From Proteus vulgaris (GTDB taxonomy: Bacteria; Pseudomonadota; Gammaproteobacteria; Enterobacterales; Enterobacteriaceae), in contig NZ_CP137920.1 in the NCBI RefSeq assembly GCF_033708015.1, positions 2,976,001 through 3,040,000 on the forward strand: DNA of 64,000 nucleotides, written 5' to 3'. The first letter of the stretch is position 1; each line of letters begins with the position of its first letter. A model generated the notes under the pieces. That model was not told the origin of the DNA, ran no database searches, and saw only the letters and a list, made by a program, of their open reading frames with translations. Of this stretch, positions 54,592-64,000 are shown piece after piece. The position numbers and the translations under genes were made by a program.

Positions 54592-55197
54592 ATGATGAAT
54601 AAATTTACTCAACACACGGGTATTGCGGTTCCTTTAGATGCGGCGAATGTGGATACCGACGCCATTATTCCTAAGCAATTTTTGCAGAAAGTAACACGTA
54701 CAGGCTTTGGTAAACACCTATTTCATGATTGGCGTTTTTTGGATGATGAAGGCACTCAGCCTGATCCTGCATTTATTTTAAATCAATCAATTTACCAAGG
54801 TGCTTCTATTTTATTGGCACGAGAAAACTTTGGTTGTGGATCATCTCGTGAACACGCACCTTGGGCATTAACTGATTATGGTTTTCACGCTGTTATCGCC
54901 CCCAGCTTTGCGGATATTTTTTATGGGAATGCATTTAATAATCAATTATTACCAATCAAATTAAGTGATGGTGAAGTCTCACAATTATTTGATTGGGTAA
55001 AAGAACATGCGGGTACCCCAATTACCGTTGATTTAGTGGCTCAAGAGGTTAGAGCGGGAGAATTACATTTCTCTTTTGAAATTGACTCATTTCGCCGCCA
55101 CTGCATGATTGAAGGATTAGACAGTATTGGATTAACGCTACAACACCAAGATGAGATTAGTGCTTACGAGGCAAAACAACCCGTTTTTATGCGCTAA
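54592..55197 (+). CDS. leuD: 3-isopropylmalate dehydratase small subunit LeuD
   Basis: Swivel-domain partner of LeuC. It is 201 aa (E. coli 201), with [38 protein letters not shown] and [19 protein letters not shown] as conserved stretches. Two ATGs are adjacent. AGGAG (54584-54588) is 3 bases from the first and 6 bases from the second (54595), so initiation may occur mainly at the second, giving 200 residues. It ends the leu operon and is followed by a terminator. Confidence 0.97.
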   Translation: MMNKFTQHTGIAVPLDAANVDTDAIIPKQFLQKVTRTGFGKHLFHDWRFLDDEGTQPDPAFILNQSIYQGASILLARENFGCGSSREHAPWALTDYGFHAVIAPSFADIFYGNAFNNQLLPIKLSDGEVSQLFDWVKEHAGTPITVDLVAQEVRAGELHFSFEIDSFRRHCMIEGLDSIGLTLQHQDEISAYEAKQPVFMR

Positions 55198-55252
55198 CTA
55201 GAGCAATTTTTCACCTTCTTCTACTTTCTGTGATGTTTACTTTGTCATTCTT

Positions 55253-55280
55253 GCCGTAAATTCATTTACGGCTTTTTTTT
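55253..55280 (+). terminator. Terminator of the leu operon
   Basis: GCCGTAAA (55253-55260) and TTTACGGC (55265-55272) pair around TTCA and are followed by eight T. It lies about 55 bases after leuD. Confidence 0.93.
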
Positions 55281-55312
55281 GCCCCAACAAAACTATTTCA
55301 TACATAATCCAT

Positions 55313-55420
55313 AAAAAAGCCAGTGATTAATCATCACTGGCCGGTAATCACCGAATGCTCAAATGGGGGAGTCTGTCAGTATTCGTCATTTCTGATAACT
55401 AACATGAGAGCTAACTTTAA
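55313..55420 (-). ncRNA. sgrS: SgrS-like small RNA
   Basis: In E. coli the glucose-phosphate stress RNA SgrS is divergent from sgrR. At the same place here the minus strand carries TTTGAGCATTCGGTG (the TGAG-to-GGTG core is 55349-55361), resembling the SgrS seed region GACTGAGTATTGGTG. Next is a small hairpin CGGT-GATT-ACCG and then a terminator stem GCCAGTGAT/ATCACTGGC (55319-55341) with a T6 tail. This seed, small stem, terminator order matches SgrS. The 5' end is inferred from a GATAAT -10 at 55429-55434 with a poor -35, as for an activator-dependent promoter. No SgrT-like ORF is present. It would repress ptsG-type sugar transporters with Hfq, by analogy only. Confidence 0.6.
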
Positions 55421-55488
55421 ACACAATCATTATCGGTTTAATATAAGGAAATTAAAATTGATCACTTTATTAAGGGATTTCCTCTTTT

Positions 55489-57168
55489 ATGATCTCACCC
55501 CGCTTAGAGTTACAATTTATTCGCTTATGGCAAACCTTTCAGGGAAAAGCAACCGAAACAACGTTACAAGAATTAGCCCAAACCCTGCATTGCACACGTC
55601 GTCATGTCCGCTCTTTATTAAATAAAATGCAAGAAATAGGTTGGATACATTGGCAAGCAGAAGTCGGCAGAGGTAAAAAATCCACGCTTATTTTTCATTC
55701 TAATGCATTTGAGATCCAACAAAATCGCGCCGAAAGGCTGATAGAAGAGAATGATATTGAAAAGCTTGTCGCACTTATGGGTGATAAAGATTCTGTACGC
55801 CAAATGGTGCTCTCACAGATTGAAAAAAGCTTTCATCCCGGTCAACAATTGCTGCGTATTATTTACTATCGTCCTTTTAGAAATTTACTCCCTGGAACAC
55901 CATTAAGACGCTCTGAATTACATTTAATGAGTCAGATATTCAACTCATTAGTCCATCTAAAAGAGGAAAATGGGGAAATCGAAGCCGAATTAGCTCATCA
56001 TTGGCAAATGATCACAGAGCAACATTGGCGATTTTATTTACGTCCTTCTATCTATTTCCATCATGGTCGAGAGCTCACTCTTGAAGATATCAGTACATCT
56101 TTAATGAGAATGAAATACTGCAACCCTCTTTATGCACATATAGAACAAATTTCTTCACCTCAACCTTATGTGCTCGATATTTTCTTAAGCGAAGCAGATA
56201 AGCAGTTTGCAACGTTATTAGGCAGCCCACAAGCCGTTATTTTGCCACAAGAATGGGCATCACTCCCCTCTTTTGCACAACACCCTATTGGTACAGGCGC
56301 TTATCAAGTGATCGCTAATGATAAACACAAACTACAAATCAAAGCTTTTAATCGCTATTTTGGTTTACGGGCATTATTAGATGAAATTGATATTTGGGTG
56401 GTTCCAGAACTGAATAACAAGATGGTCTGTTCAACTATTCATTTAACAGATGATGATACCAATAAAGATTCGCTAGAAAGTCGTAAAGAGGAAGGGTGCT
56501 ATTTTCTACTTTATGATAGTCGCTCCAAGCAGTGTCAGCAGACTGAAATAAGGGAATGGTTAAGCAGCGTGTTAACGCCTGTTAATATGCTAACGCATTG
56601 CGATCCTTTCTATCAACGCCATTGGTCTCCTGCTTATGGGTTATTACTTCATTGGCATCACAGTAAATTAATTCGCCAACATCCAAAACCGACTTCATTA
56701 ACAAAACTCACTGTGACTCTTTATAAAGAGCATCATGAATACAGCACTATTGCAGATTTAATAAAAAGCATTTTATCTCAGTATGATATTGAACTGACTA
56801 TTCAAATACTTGATTATGAACAATGGTATTATGGTGAAGCTAATAGTGATATTTGGTTAGCAACCGTGAATTTTTACAAGCCGCTAGAGTTCTCCATATT
56901 TGCAGCACTTTATGAATTACCCCTCTTTCACCAATGTTTGGGAGCATCGTTTTCACAAGAGCTCTCATTATGGCACCAAAAATCGTTGCCACTCGAAGAG
57001 TGGTGTCGCCAACTAACACAAGATATTTGGCTTTATCCTCTATTTCACCATTTGCTAGAACTACAAGGACAAAGAACCATACGGGGTGTCAAAATGAATA
57101 CTTTTGGCTGGTTTGATTTTAAATCAGCATGGTTTACACCGGATATTGATACACCACAATTAAAATAG
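55489..57168 (+). CDS. sgrR: Sugar-phosphate stress regulator SgrR
   Basis: Activator of the small RNA SgrS under glucose-phosphate stress. The 559-aa product (E. coli 551) has an N-terminal winged helix (about 1-100, including HCTRRHVRSLLNKMQEIGWI) and a C-terminal periplasmic-binding-protein-like domain used to sense a small molecule. YYRPFRNLLPGTPLRRSE and RGVKMNTFGWFDFKSAWF are strongly conserved. The ATG at 55489 lines up with the E. coli start. The ribosome site is weak. It is divergent from the SgrS-like RNA. setA, which in E. coli follows sgrS, is absent here, and leuD takes that position. Confidence 0.95.
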   Translation: MISPRLELQFIRLWQTFQGKATETTLQELAQTLHCTRRHVRSLLNKMQEIGWIHWQAEVGRGKKSTLIFHSNAFEIQQNRAERLIEENDIEKLVALMGDKDSVRQMVLSQIEKSFHPGQQLLRIIYYRPFRNLLPGTPLRRSELHLMSQIFNSLVHLKEENGEIEAELAHHWQMITEQHWRFYLRPSIYFHHGRELTLEDISTSLMRMKYCNPLYAHIEQISSPQPYVLDIFLSEADKQFATLLGSPQAVILPQEWASLPSFAQHPIGTGAYQVIANDKHKLQIKAFNRYFGLRALLDEIDIWVVPELNNKMVCSTIHLTDDDTNKDSLESRKEEGCYFLLYDSRSKQCQQTEIREWLSSVLTPVNMLTHCDPFYQRHWSPAYGLLLHWHHSKLIRQHPKPTSLTKLTVTLYKEHHEYSTIADLIKSILSQYDIELTIQILDYEQWYYGEANSDIWLATVNFYKPLEFSIFAALYELPLFHQCLGASFSQELSLWHQKSLPLEEWCRQLTQDIWLYPLFHHLLELQGQRTIRGVKMNTFGWFDFKSAWFTPDIDTPQLK

Positions 57169-57791
57169 GTTCCTGTCTCTTTTCAGTGTTCAGATTAGCC
57201 CTTATTTACGTTAATTCACAGAAACCTTGAAAGTTATAAACATCCACATAAACACTTAGGGGATTTATTCACTTTTTCTGTGGATATCTATGTGAAAAAG
57301 AGTGAGATAATCAGGGTATAGTTTTTATATTGTTAGGAAGGCTGTTGATACAAATTTTAAAATATCACTTATAATTCAAATTAGTAGCAAGTTTTTAATG
57401 CCTATTTCAGCGATTGGGTAAAACAATTAAAATCCCCTTCGGCTCAAATCGTATAAAAAATATACACAGGGTGTTTTATCCACAGGTTATGCCGATTAGT
57501 TAAACAAAATAGGGTAATTTTGGCAAATATCTGCAAAAGTCAAGGCTGTAAATCAGAACAGTGATCTTACTTTCTGTGAGTTATCCCATAAAGCTGTGGA
57601 TAACCTAGTGTAAAAGCCTGTTTATGATCTCAGGATAACCGTGCACAACTTAAAATAATAAATTTCATTTGGCGAATTAACTCAAAAAAATGATGATATA
57701 TCATGCTATTATGATTTAAATAAAATAAAGCTAAATACGCTATCAATAACCTGTTTTTTCTGCCTATTATTTATACAAGAAGATAATAACT
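57169..57791. other. DnaA-box-rich intergenic region beside mutH (DARS2-like candidate)
   Basis: This 620-base gap has no credible ORF. It holds two perfect DnaA boxes in opposite orientation: TTATCCACA at 57476-57484 and its reverse complement TGTGGATAA at 57595-57603. Two one-mismatch boxes lie at 57460-57468 (ATATACACA, plus) and 57279-57287 (TGTGGATAT, minus strand box). GATC sites are few, unlike oriC. In E. coli the DnaA-reactivating sequence DARS2 lies next to mutH, and this gap is directly upstream of mutH. IHF and Fis sites were not established. Confidence 0.6.
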
Positions 57792-58469
57792 ATGTTTATG
57801 CCACCACGAGCCCCCGAAAATGAACACGTTTTATTAGAACGAGCAAAAGCGCTTGCGGGTTATACTTTTGGTGAACTTGCTACCTTTGCACAACTTCCTA
57901 TCCCCATTGACCTTAAAAGAGATAAAGGCTGGGTAGGTATGTTGTTGGAATATTATTTAGGTGCAAGTGCAGGTAGCAAACCTGAACAAGACTTCAGTGA
58001 ATTGGGCATTGAGCTCAAAACCATTCCAATTGATAGATTTGGTATGCCTTTAGAAACGACTTTTGTCTGTGTCGCCGCATTAACTGGAAACAGCGGTATT
58101 ACATGGGAAAATAGCCATGTAAAACACAAGCTTTCAAAAGTGTTATGGGTGCCTGTTGAAGGAGAAAGGACAATACCATTAGCACAACGTCGCGTCGCTT
58201 CTCCGTTACTTTGGCGCCCTAATAGTACGGAAGAAAATCTATTACGTCATGATTGGGAAGAGCTCATGGATATGATTGTGTTAGGTAAAGTAGAAAGCAT
58301 TACTGCACGCCATGGACAAGTCTTACAAATCCGTCCCAAAGCGGCAAACAGTAAAGCATTAACAGAAGCTATTGGTGAAGATGGGCAGCGTATTATGACC
58401 TTACCTAGAGGCTTCTATTTAAAAAAGAATTTTACCGCACCTCTACTTGCTCGTTATTTCCAACTATAA
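57792..58469 (+). CDS. mutH: DNA mismatch repair endonuclease MutH
   Basis: Nicks the unmethylated strand at hemimethylated GATC sites when activated by MutS and MutL. It is 225 aa (E. coli 229). The catalytic D-x(n)-E-x-K triad is Asp67, Glu74 and Lys76 in [15 protein letters not shown], the same spacing as E. coli Asp70/Glu77/Lys79. [20 protein letters not shown] and [20 protein letters not shown] are conserved. The gene stands alone between sgrR and the budC-like gene, a different setting from E. coli. Confidence 0.97.
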   Translation: MFMPPRAPENEHVLLERAKALAGYTFGELATFAQLPIPIDLKRDKGWVGMLLEYYLGASAGSKPEQDFSELGIELKTIPIDRFGMPLETTFVCVAALTGNSGITWENSHVKHKLSKVLWVPVEGERTIPLAQRRVASPLLWRPNSTEENLLRHDWEELMDMIVLGKVESITARHGQVLQIRPKAANSKALTEAIGEDGQRIMTLPRGFYLKKNFTAPLLARYFQL

Positions 58470-58529
58470 AATACCCTGTGTCATTAAGTTAAATCACACA
58501 GGGTATTGATAAACAATCTTGATTAGTGA

Positions 58530-59309
58530 TTAACGATAAACAATACCGCCATCAGTTAAAATTGCTTGTCCTGTAATATAGTCAGAGTCATCACTTGAGA
58601 GGAAAGCAACAAGGGCTGCGACATCATTAGGCGTTTGAGCACGCCCTAACGCAATACCTTCAACATATTTTTTATAGGTCTCACCTTTTGGTGCCCCAGT
58701 TATCTCCGAAAAACGCTCATCAATCTCAACCCACATATCAGTACCTACAATACCAGGGCAGTAAGCATTGACCGTAATACCCGCGCTGGCATACTCTTTT
58801 GCTGCTGCTTGAGTCAGCGCGCGTACCGCAAATTTAGTTGCTGAATAAACACCTAACATTGCAAAGCCATCATGCCCAGCAATAGATGAAGCGTTAATAA
58901 TTTTACCTTTATGACCCCGTGCCTTAAATTTTTCTGCGGCGGCTTGAATACCCCACATAGTTCCATTTACGTTTATTTTGAAGATCCTATCCATATCTTC
59001 AGGTGTGACGTCAGCCAGAGGTTTTACTTGTGCAATGCCCGCATTATTAATCATGACATCAAAACCACCTAATGTCTTTTCAGCGTGCTCAACAGCTGCA
59101 AAAACGTCATCGCGCTGACTAATATCAGCAGTAAAAATTGTTGTTTTACGCCCTAATGCTTCAATCTCTTTTGCGACATCCGCTAACTTATCTGCTTTCA
59201 AGTCAACCAGAGCAATATCAGCACCATCTTTTGCTAAACGCAATGCAATGCCACGGCCAATTCCCTGAGCAGCGCCTGTAACTAAAATTACTTTACCATT
59301 CAAAGCCAT
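58530..59309 (-). CDS. budC: SDR oxidoreductase, probably acetoin reductase / 2,3-butanediol dehydrogenase
   Basis: The 259-aa product is a classical short-chain dehydrogenase. It has the NAD-binding [16 protein letters not shown] (about 9-24), [11 protein letters not shown], the catalytic Ser in [11 protein letters not shown] and Tyr-x3-Lys in [10 protein letters not shown]. The overall pattern, including [41 protein letters not shown] and [14 protein letters not shown], resembles Klebsiella BudC, which interconverts diacetyl, acetoin and 2,3-butanediol. No budA or budB is next to it, so substrate assignment rests on similarity alone. It is monocistronic. Confidence 0.8.
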   Translation of the reverse strand: MALNGKVILVTGAAQGIGRGIALRLAKDGADIALVDLKADKLADVAKEIEALGRKTTIFTADISQRDDVFAAVEHAEKTLGGFDVMINNAGIAQVKPLADVTPEDMDRIFKINVNGTMWGIQAAAEKFKARGHKGKIINASSIAGHDGFAMLGVYSATKFAVRALTQAAAKEYASAGITVNAYCPGIVGTDMWVEIDERFSEITGAPKGETYKKYVEGIALGRAQTPNDVAALVAFLSSDDSDYITGQAILTDGGIVYR

Positions 59310-59587
59310 TGTCTTTCTCCTGAATATTTACAGATGAAAAAGCCCTTATAAAAAGAACTTTGTTAATAGATTAACAGTAGCAATTAAACGGACGAGTGAC
59401 AAAATTACAATTATTCACTAATAAATTCGGTAATACCGATCAAACATTCTGTAAATAATTATCATTCAGAATAATGGCTTAATAAAAAGGAAAATAAGCA
59501 CGAGAAAGAGCAGAAAAAACATTCAAGTAGGATCTGAATTTGTTAGCAAAAAATGCTTAACTCATTCATAGATAGAGTAAAAAACAA
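59310..59587. other. Gap between speB and the budC-like gene
   Basis: About 280 AT-rich bases upstream of the dehydrogenase, presumably holding its promoter. No ORF, repeat or RNA gene is recognised. Confidence 0.55.
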
Positions 59588-59614
59588 AAAGCGATACCTA
59601 ATAGATATCGCTTT
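59588..59614 (-). terminator. Terminator of speB
   Basis: AAAGCGATA (59588-59596) and TATCGCTTT (59606-59614) form a 9-bp stem. On the minus strand it is followed by a T-rich tract. Confidence 0.85.
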
Positions 59615-59641
59615 CTCTTTATTTTCAGGGATTAACAGACC

Positions 59642-60562
59642 TTATTTTTTTGCGGCTTGCAGATATAACATATCAAGAGCAATAGTTGCTCCTGCAAGTG
59701 CTGTAATATCTGATTGATCGTAAGCGGGAGAAACTTCAACCAAATCCATACCGACAATATTTAACGGTTGTAATGCACGTAAAATCTTCAGTGCTTTATC
59801 GGTTGTTAAACCGCCTACAACTGGTGTGCCTGTTCCTGGTGCAAACGCAGGATCAAGACAATCAATATCAAAAGTCAGGTAAACAGGTAAATCGCCAACA
59901 ATGCTTTTGATCTGATCGACAAGATCGGATACACCACGATCGTTAACTTGTGCTGCATTCAATACAGTGAAACCATTATCACTGTCATGATCAGTACGAA
60001 TACCAATTTGAACAGAGTGGTTAGGATCGATTAATCCTTCATTGGGAGCATGGAAAAACATTGTGCCATGGTCAAATTTACTGCCATTACCATAAGTATC
60101 AGTATGTGCATCAAAATGAACTAATGCCATTTTACCAAAATGTTTTGCATGAGCGCGTAATAAAGGTAGTGTAACAAAATGGTCACCACCAAACGTTAAG
60201 CATTTTTTACCTGCTGCTAATAACTTCTCTGTATGAGCTTGTAACTTATCGCTCATATCCTGTGCATCACCGAAGTTAAAGACTAAGTCACCACAATCAA
60301 CAACGCTTAAACGTTCACGCATATCGAAATCCCACGGCCAGCGATTACCTTCCCACGCTAAATTCGTTGAGATTTGACGAATAGCACCTGGTCCATGACG
60401 AGTTCCTGCACGACCAGACGTTGCCATATCAAAAGGCACTCCCGTAATAACCCAGTCTGCATCACTGCTGTAAGGCTGAAAATTCAGTGGAAAACGTAAA
60501 AAACCAAATGCATTAGAGATCAATGAATTATCAGTCTCATTACCTAACGTACTATTTTTCAT
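59642..60562 (-). CDS. speB: Agmatinase SpeB
   Basis: Manganese ureohydrolase that converts agmatine to putrescine and urea. From ATG 60562 ([20 protein letters not shown]) it is 306 aa, the E. coli length, with an AGAGGT ribosome site. The frame extends to 60607, but the extra residues are not family-like. Metal ligands lie in [23 protein letters not shown] and [18 protein letters not shown]. It is downstream of speA on the same strand (102 bases), giving the arginine to agmatine to putrescine route. Putrescine is reported to promote swarming in P. mirabilis. Confidence 0.97.
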   Translation of the reverse strand: MKNSTLGNETDNSLISNAFGFLRFPLNFQPYSSDADWVITGVPFDMATSGRAGTRHGPGAIRQISTNLAWEGNRWPWDFDMRERLSVVDCGDLVFNFGDAQDMSDKLQAHTEKLLAAGKKCLTFGGDHFVTLPLLRAHAKHFGKMALVHFDAHTDTYGNGSKFDHGTMFFHAPNEGLIDPNHSVQIGIRTDHDSDNGFTVLNAAQVNDRGVSDLVDQIKSIVGDLPVYLTFDIDCLDPAFAPGTGTPVVGGLTTDKALKILRALQPLNIVGMDLVEVSPAYDQSDITALAGATIALDMLYLQAAKK

Positions 60563-60664
60563 GCTATTACCTCTGTTACTTATAAAAAATAAGCAACATA
60601 TAATCAATATGATAGATAAAGAGTGATGTTTAAAGACATCACTCTTGCATTAAAAAGTGAAGAA

Positions 60665-62572
60665 TTACTCTTCTTCTTCCAGATACGTATAACCGTATAA
60701 ACCACTTTCAAATTCAGTCAGGAATTGCTCTTGTAACGCTTCATCTAACTGCGCATTTTTTACTTGAGTACGGAAACGATCTAACAGCACGGTAGGATTT
60801 AACTTAACGTACTGGAGCATATCGGCAACCGTATCACCTTCTTCACTTTGCTCATAGGTCAGATTACCTTTCTCATCAAGGTAAACGTCAACAGCGGCAG
60901 TATCACCAAATAAGTTATGCATATTACCGAGAATTTCCTGATAAGCCCCGACCATAAAGAAACCGATCATGGGTGGATATTCAGGATCATAAGCGGGCAT
61001 TGGCATTGTGGTTTCAACCCCATCACCATCCACATAGTGATCAATAATACCATCTGAGTCACAAGTGATATCGAGCAACACTGCACGACGATCAAGCGGT
61101 TTATCTAGCCCTTCAATAGGTAATACAGGGAATAACTGGTCGATCCCCCATGCATCAGGTAAAGATTGGAACAGTGAAAAGTTAACATAGAACTTATCTG
61201 ACATACGTTCTTGTAACTCATCAATAATAGGGCGATGAGCACGATTACTCGGATCCAAATCGTACTGAATACGACGGCAGATGTTCAAATACAGCTCTTC
61301 TGCCCATGCACGCTCTGTTAGGCTTAACATGCCGTGAACATATTGAGTATGCACATCGTGTAAGTCTAATTGGCTATCGTGTAACCATTCACGTAATGAA
61401 CGACTATTCCCCTTCGTTTGCATCTCTTCCCAGGTTTCCCAAAGGCTAGCGATCGGTCTTGCAGCATCTTCCTCAGGAGGGGTTATTGCCGTAAATTCAT
61501 TACGTTCAACACCAATCACATTAGAAATTAATACAGTATGGTGTGCCGTTAATGCACGACCCGATTCAGTAATAACGGTGGGATGTGGTAAATCATTTTC
61601 ATCACATGCGTCACCAATCGCCCAAATAACGTTATTCGCATATTCATTAAGGCCATAGTTAACAGAGCAATCAGATTGTGAACGAGTACCTTCATAGTCC
61701 ACACCTAAACCACCACCCACATCGAAATACTGAATATTTACACCTAATTTATGCAGTTCAACATAGAAGCGTGCAGATTCGCGAACACCGGTAGCAATAT
61801 CACGGATATTTGCCATTTGTGATCCCAAATGGAAATGCAATAATTGCAGACTATCTAAGCGATCTGCTTGGCGTAACATATCAATTAACTGCAGAACTTG
61901 TGTCGCTGCTAAACCAAATTTTGATTTTTCACCGCCACTTGCTTGCCATTTACCTGATCCTTGAGAAGCAAGACGAGCACGAACGCCTAAACGAGGAATA
62001 ACTTCTAAACGTTCAGCTTCTTCAAGAACCATTTTAATCTCAGACATTTTCTCAATAACTAAGAAAACTTTATGTCCAAGTTTTTCACCTGTAAGCGCTA
62101 AGCGAATATACTCACGGTCTTTATAACCATTACAAACAATCACAGAACTTGTCATATTGGCATGAGCAAGTACTGCCATTAATTCCGCTTTAGAGCCAGC
62201 CTCTAAACCTAAAGGCTCTCCTGCATTCACTAATGATTCAATAACGCGACGTTGTTGGTTAACTTTAATCGGATAAACTAAAAAATAGTCACCTTGATAA
62301 CCATAGGATTTACGCGCACGATGAAACGCAGCATTAATCGAACGTAAACGATGTTGTAGTATTTGAGGAAAGCAAAAAAGTGCAGGTAACCGCAGATTCG
62401 ATTGCTCTTCTTGGACTCGTTTAACTAATTCAGTTAAATCAAAAGTAGCCTCAGGAACATCAGGATTAGGACAAACGCTAATATTTCCCCGATTATTCGC
62501 TAAATAGTAACCGCCCCCCCAATATGCAATGTTATAGGTCTGCTGCATCTTACGAGCGATGTTATCATTCAT
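60665..62572 (-). CDS. speA: Biosynthetic arginine decarboxylase SpeA
   Basis: PLP enzyme that decarboxylates arginine to agmatine. It is 635 aa. The alanine-racemase-like barrel carries the PLP lysine in [13 protein letters not shown], and the decarboxylase motifs [13 protein letters not shown] and [15 protein letters not shown] are present. A good ribosome site (AGGAGAATG) precedes ATG 62572. Seven consecutive G near codons 18-20 (62514-62520, C on the plus strand) encode the WGGG stretch where E. coli has WGNN, a possible slippage point. It is divergent from metK. Confidence 0.97.
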   Translation of the reverse strand: MNDNIARKMQQTYNIAYWGGGYYLANNRGNISVCPNPDVPEATFDLTELVKRVQEEQSNLRLPALFCFPQILQHRLRSINAAFHRARKSYGYQGDYFLVYPIKVNQQRRVIESLVNAGEPLGLEAGSKAELMAVLAHANMTSSVIVCNGYKDREYIRLALTGEKLGHKVFLVIEKMSEIKMVLEEAERLEVIPRLGVRARLASQGSGKWQASGGEKSKFGLAATQVLQLIDMLRQADRLDSLQLLHFHLGSQMANIRDIATGVRESARFYVELHKLGVNIQYFDVGGGLGVDYEGTRSQSDCSVNYGLNEYANNVIWAIGDACDENDLPHPTVITESGRALTAHHTVLISNVIGVERNEFTAITPPEEDAARPIASLWETWEEMQTKGNSRSLREWLHDSQLDLHDVHTQYVHGMLSLTERAWAEELYLNICRRIQYDLDPSNRAHRPIIDELQERMSDKFYVNFSLFQSLPDAWGIDQLFPVLPIEGLDKPLDRRAVLLDITCDSDGIIDHYVDGDGVETTMPMPAYDPEYPPMIGFFMVGAYQEILGNMHNLFGDTAAVDVYLDEKGNLTYEQSEEGDTVADMLQYVKLNPTVLLDRFRTQVKNAQLDEALQEQFLTEFESGLYGYTYLEEEE

Positions 62573-62980
62573 GACATTCTCCTTAGGGAGTATGAGTTTA
62601 TACCTTGCCTGTCACCATAGTAGTCAATTATCTGACAAAAATCTGAAACGACTGATAAATAACAGTTGGAAGTAATGACTCACTATATATTTTTATATGA
62701 TTATCCAGCTATACGCAGGACATAATAGTAGAAAGTTCTTGAGTTAACCTATAACGAGTTAACACAATCACCTATTGGCAAGTAACAGACAACTTCGCTC
62801 TAAAGAAAAAGAGCTCAAAGAGGAAATTACTCTAGATATACTATGTGTATAGTATTGGTGAGTACGGTTTTGGTTTTTGAAAAGACTAACCTGTAGACAA
62901 TGGATCATTACCCATTCACTCCACACATGGCTTAACCCTATAAGCCATTTCCCTAACAGAGAAACAGGATCAGAAATCCT

Positions 62981-63016
62981 GCGGTTTACACTGTGTTCAG
63001 ATTTCACAGTAACCGC
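62981..63016. other. Long hairpin in the speA-metK gap
   Basis: GCGGTT (62981-62986) pairs with AACCGC (63011-63016), and ACTGTG (62990-62995) pairs with CACAGT (63005-63010). Together they give a 12-bp stem with a 3-base bulge and a 9-base loop. It could be part of either divergent leader RNA. No T-run follows, so it is not a terminator. Confidence 0.6.
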
Positions 63017-63201
63017 GAGGTTATACCTTTAGTTAGGTAAAAATGCAAAGCAAAAAGTACAAAAAAATTTTTTTTCTCTAATCGCTATTTTCTTGATACA
63101 AAAATAGCAAGTAACAAAAAATAAGATTAACTGTTTGATTCTGCTTTATCCCTATATTTGATTAAAAAAAACTGGAATTAAAGAGAAAAGAGTCCTAAAA
63201 T

Positions 63202-63225
63202 GGACGTCTAGATGTTAAAACATCC
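63202..63225 (+). promoter_or_regulatory. Tandem MetJ boxes upstream of metK
   Basis: Three adjacent 8-base units resemble the met box AGACGTCT: GGACGTCT (63202-63209, 7 of 8), AGATGTTA (63210-63217, 5 of 8) and AAACATCC (63218-63225, 5 of 8). They lie 37 bases before metK, so repression by MetJ-SAM is expected. Confidence 0.85.
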
Positions 63226-63261
63226 ATCCTTAAACCGTTTGTATTAAGGTAACGAGATATA

Positions 63262-64000
63262 ATGACTACACACCTTTTTACTTCTGAATCAGTCTCAGAA
63301 GGTCATCCTGATAAAATTGCAGATCAAATTTCTGATGCTGTTCTGGATGCAATTTTAGAACAAGATCCAAAAGCACGCGTTGCCTGCGAAACTTACGTTA
63401 AGACAGGCATGGTGATGGTAGGCGGAGAAATTACCACCAAAGCTTGGGTCGATATCGAAGAAATTACACGTAACACTGTTCGTGAAATCGGCTACACCAG
63501 TTCTGACATGGGCTTTGATGCTAATTCCTGCGCAGTTATCAGTGCGATTGGTAAACAATCACCGGATATCAACCAAGGTGTTGACCGTGCAAATCCACTA
63601 GAACAAGGCGCTGGTGACCAAGGTTTAATGTTTGGTTATGCAACCAACGAAACTGACGTATTAATGCCAGCTCCAATTACTTATGCTCATCGCTTAGTTC
63701 AACGCCAAGCACAAGTCCGTAAAAATGGAACTTTATCTTGGTTACGCCCTGATGCGAAAAGCCAAATTACCTTCCAATATGACAACAATAACGTTGTTGG
63801 TATTGATGCTGTTGTGTTATCAACTCAACACTCTGAAGATATTTCACAAAAAGATCTGCATGAAGCGGTGATGGAAGAGATCATTAAGCCCGTTCTACCC
63901 GCAGAATGGCTAAATGAACAAACTAAATATTTCATCAACCCAACGGGTCGTTTTGTTATTGGTGGACCAATGGGTGATTGTGGCTTAACAGGCCGTAAAA
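63262..64000 (+). CDS. metK: S-adenosylmethionine synthetase (partial, C-terminus off the window)
   Basis: Makes S-adenosylmethionine from methionine and ATP. The frame runs from ATG 63262 ([20 protein letters not shown]) to the window edge, 246 codons of an expected 384. ATP-site motifs [15 protein letters not shown] and [16 protein letters not shown], and [13 protein letters not shown] at the edge, are intact. The ribosome site AAGGTAACGAG is in place. It is divergent from speA, as in E. coli, and preceded by MetJ boxes. Confidence 0.97.
   Translation, partial: MTTHLFTSESVSEGHPDKIADQISDAVLDAILEQDPKARVACETYVKTGMVMVGGEITTKAWVDIEEITRNTVREIGYTSSDMGFDANSCAVISAIGKQSPDINQGVDRANPLEQGAGDQGLMFGYATNETDVLMPAPITYAHRLVQRQAQVRKNGTLSWLRPDAKSQITFQYDNNNVVGIDAVVLSTQHSEDISQKDLHEAVMEEIIKPVLPAEWLNEQTKYFINPTGRFVIGGPMGDCGLTGRK

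Larger units (their letters stand above)
62573..63261. other. Divergent region between speA and metK
   Basis: About 690 bases that hold the metK promoter region with MetJ boxes at the right end and, on the left, the speA promoter. A long hairpin sits at 62981-63016. One minus-strand frame (62768-63007, GTG start) lacks a ribosome site and is not accepted. No YqgB-like gene, which lies upstream of speA in E. coli, is recognised. Confidence 0.55.

Noticed and set aside
55323..55625. 100-codon plus-strand ORF before sgrR
   Set aside because: It overlaps the SgrS-like RNA and the first 137 bases of sgrR in another frame, with no coding character.
57169..57791. Possible chromosomal origin oriC because of the DnaA boxes
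   Set aside because: Only two GATC sites were seen, there is no gidA/mioC context and no clear 13-mer array. A DARS-like element fits better.
62768..63007. 79-codon minus-strand ORF upstream of speA, as a YqgB-like or leader gene
   Set aside because: GTG start without ribosome site, no resemblance to YqgB, and it runs through the hairpin.
63020..63261. SAM riboswitch in front of metK
   Set aside because: The structure does not match a SAM aptamer, and tandem MetJ boxes give a sufficient control mechanism.

Overview
The window is AT-rich chromosomal DNA from a gammaproteobacterium of the order Enterobacterales, most probably an indole-positive Proteus close to P. vulgaris or P. hauseri. Three things point there. 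The tryptophanase and its 34-residue TnaC leader read like the P. vulgaris proteins. The haemolysin pair has the lengths and motifs of Proteus HpmB (561 aa) and HpmA (1577 aa). The core genes are close to E. coli in sequence but lie in a Proteus-like order. Family assignments are from recognition of the translated sequences; no database search was run.

Layout. Positions 1-2316 hold the 5' part of aceE (cut by the window edge), followed by its regulator gene pdhR with a perfect PdhR operator, ampD, and a divergent type IV pilus set (ppdD, hofB, hofC). Next come coaE, zapD and yacG, convergent with mutT. In E. coli mutT directly follows secM-secA. Here the two are separated by about 14 kb of accessory genes: tnaC-tnaA-tnaB (indole production), hpmB-hpmA (two-partner-secreted haemolysin) and copA-cueR (copper efflux). 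Then come secM-secA, a divergent DUF721/DciA-like gene, and the whole division and cell-wall (dcw) cluster on the minus strand from mraZ (44468) to lpxC (27211). In the place where E. coli has ddlB there is only a 118-codon ORF that looks like a decayed Ddl N-terminal domain.

Beyond the dcw cluster lie cra, a long-chain acyl-CoA ligase gene, leuO, and the leucine operon leuLABCD with its leader peptide and attenuator. A SgrS-like small RNA and sgrR follow, then a DnaA-box-rich gap and mutH, an SDR dehydrogenase gene (budC-like), speB, speA, and the 5' part of metK with MetJ boxes, cut by the right edge.

How it fits together. The dcw genes make the peptidoglycan precursor and the divisome as one tightly packed transcription unit with a clear promoter and MraZ operator. 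SecM, by arresting in the ribosome, would tune SecA synthesis. AmpD recycles cell-wall fragments. SpeA and SpeB turn arginine into putrescine through agmatine. LeuABCD makes leucine under attenuation and probably LeuO influence. The accessory block supplies tryptophan breakdown, a cytolysin and copper resistance.

The points most worth following up are the ddlB remnant, the DnaA-box cluster beside mutH (DARS2-like), the SgrS-like RNA without a recognisable SgrT, DciA beside secM, the missing nadC next to ampD, and homopolymer G tracts in hpmA and speA.
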